Below, one piece after another: positions 63,833 through 64,000 of a DNA stretch of 64,000 bases; position 1 is the stretch's first letter; each line of letters begins with the position of its first letter. The notes beneath the pieces are model-generated. The model was not told where the DNA came from. It did not search any database and saw only the letters and a program-made list of their open reading frames with translations. The stretch is from positions 5,790,151 through 5,854,150 of the forward strand of contig NZ_JAPNJW010000002.1 of NCBI RefSeq assembly GCF_026626745.1. The letters are read 5' to 3'. This DNA is from Nannocystis sp. RBIL2 (GTDB taxonomy: Bacteria; Myxococcota_A; Polyangia; Nannocystales; Nannocystaceae). Position numbers and translations under genes: made by a program.

Positions 63833-64000
63833 AGGACCTCGACGACATCGTCGACGCCGCCGCGACCGACCTCGCCGAGGCGATGCGGCGCGACCTGCTC
63901 GCGCCCGACTTCGCCGCAGTGGTCGCCGAGGCGCACGCGCGCGACCCGAAGCGCGTGCCTGCAGCGGCGCTGGTCGAGGTGCGCGAGCTGGCCCCGGTGG
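63829..64000 (+). CDS. Putative anti-sigma factor, 5' end only
   Basis: The GTG at 63829 overlaps the sigma-factor stop and has a strong GAGGAGGAG upstream. The 57 visible codons (DLDDIVDAAATDLAEAMRRD, FAAVVAEAHARDPKRV) run off the window. The assignment rests on position only; no zinc-binding HxxxCxxC motif is visible yet. Confidence 0.5.
   Translation, partial: MKDLDDIVDAAATDLAEAMRRDLLAPDFAAVVAEAHARDPKRVPAAALVEVRELAPV

Overview
This is a GC-rich (about 70%) genomic window from a myxobacterium (Myxococcota). The Nannocystis/Polyangia side of the phylum is the best guess. The reasons are secreted lipoproteins built from the 'Myxococcus cysteine-rich repeat' (CGDG...ECDDGN...C), lipoproteins with Ser/Thr/Gly-rich linkers after the lipobox, many eukaryote-type Ser/Thr kinases with an extracytoplasmic tail, and orphan DUF2169/PAAR effector modules. 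No rRNA, tRNA or CRISPR array was seen. The species is an inference.

1-14.6 kb, wrecked defence-like operon. A minus-strand operon runs from about 14445 to 508. In order it encodes a DUF4338 (DruA-like) protein joined in frame to a P-loop ATPase resembling DptF, a roughly 500-residue unknown, a third protein that is truncated, an endonuclease III-like Fe-S protein and a 394-residue unknown. Four near-identical 1.43-kb IS3-family elements sit inside it. Three have clean 4-bp target duplications (CTTC, CTCT, GTAG), and removing them restores each reading frame. The fourth has unmatched flanks, which suggests an IS-IS recombination deleted the middle of the operon. A di-haem peroxidase-like relic lies at the left edge.

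14.7-19.6 kb, effector module. Overlapping genes encode a DUF2169 protein, a thiolase-fold protein, a PAAR-like (DUF4150) effector with a deaminase-like C-terminus, and a SUKH-like immunity protein. IS630 and peptidoglycan-binding remnants follow.

19.6-37.8 kb, kinase, thiol-redox and Cys-rich lipoprotein locus. A membrane Ser/Thr kinase overlaps a VKOR-DsbA-like fusion, an OmpA-like membrane protein, a 54-residue membrane peptide and a membrane thioredoxin. The thioredoxin carries the same Cys-rich modules as four tandem secreted lipoproteins just downstream. Those are 520-566 residues long, mosaic, and followed by a fifth decayed copy. A second kinase with two kinase domains and more envelope proteins come next. 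This looks like a dedicated envelope disulfide-relay system with its own clients (inference).

37.8-48.4 kb, accessory DNA. It holds a vWA-like lipoprotein, a SnoaL-like protein, a truncated IS3-type element, a three-copy 147-bp repeat, a Fis-type protein, a coiled-coil protein with internal repeats, a small HTH protein, a tyrosine recombinase that lost its first catalytic region, and a 15-unit Cys-rich lipoprotein.

49-64 kb, mostly chromosomal housekeeping and signalling. It holds an esterase, an M49-type metallopeptidase, a DUF3516 helicase, an H-NOX sensor with a histidine kinase whose phospho-acceptor His is Leu, a DASS transporter, an AmpG-like MFS transporter, an MpaB-family oxygenase with a divergent MarR regulator, two paralogous secreted proteins, and an ECF sigma factor with the start of a putative partner gene.
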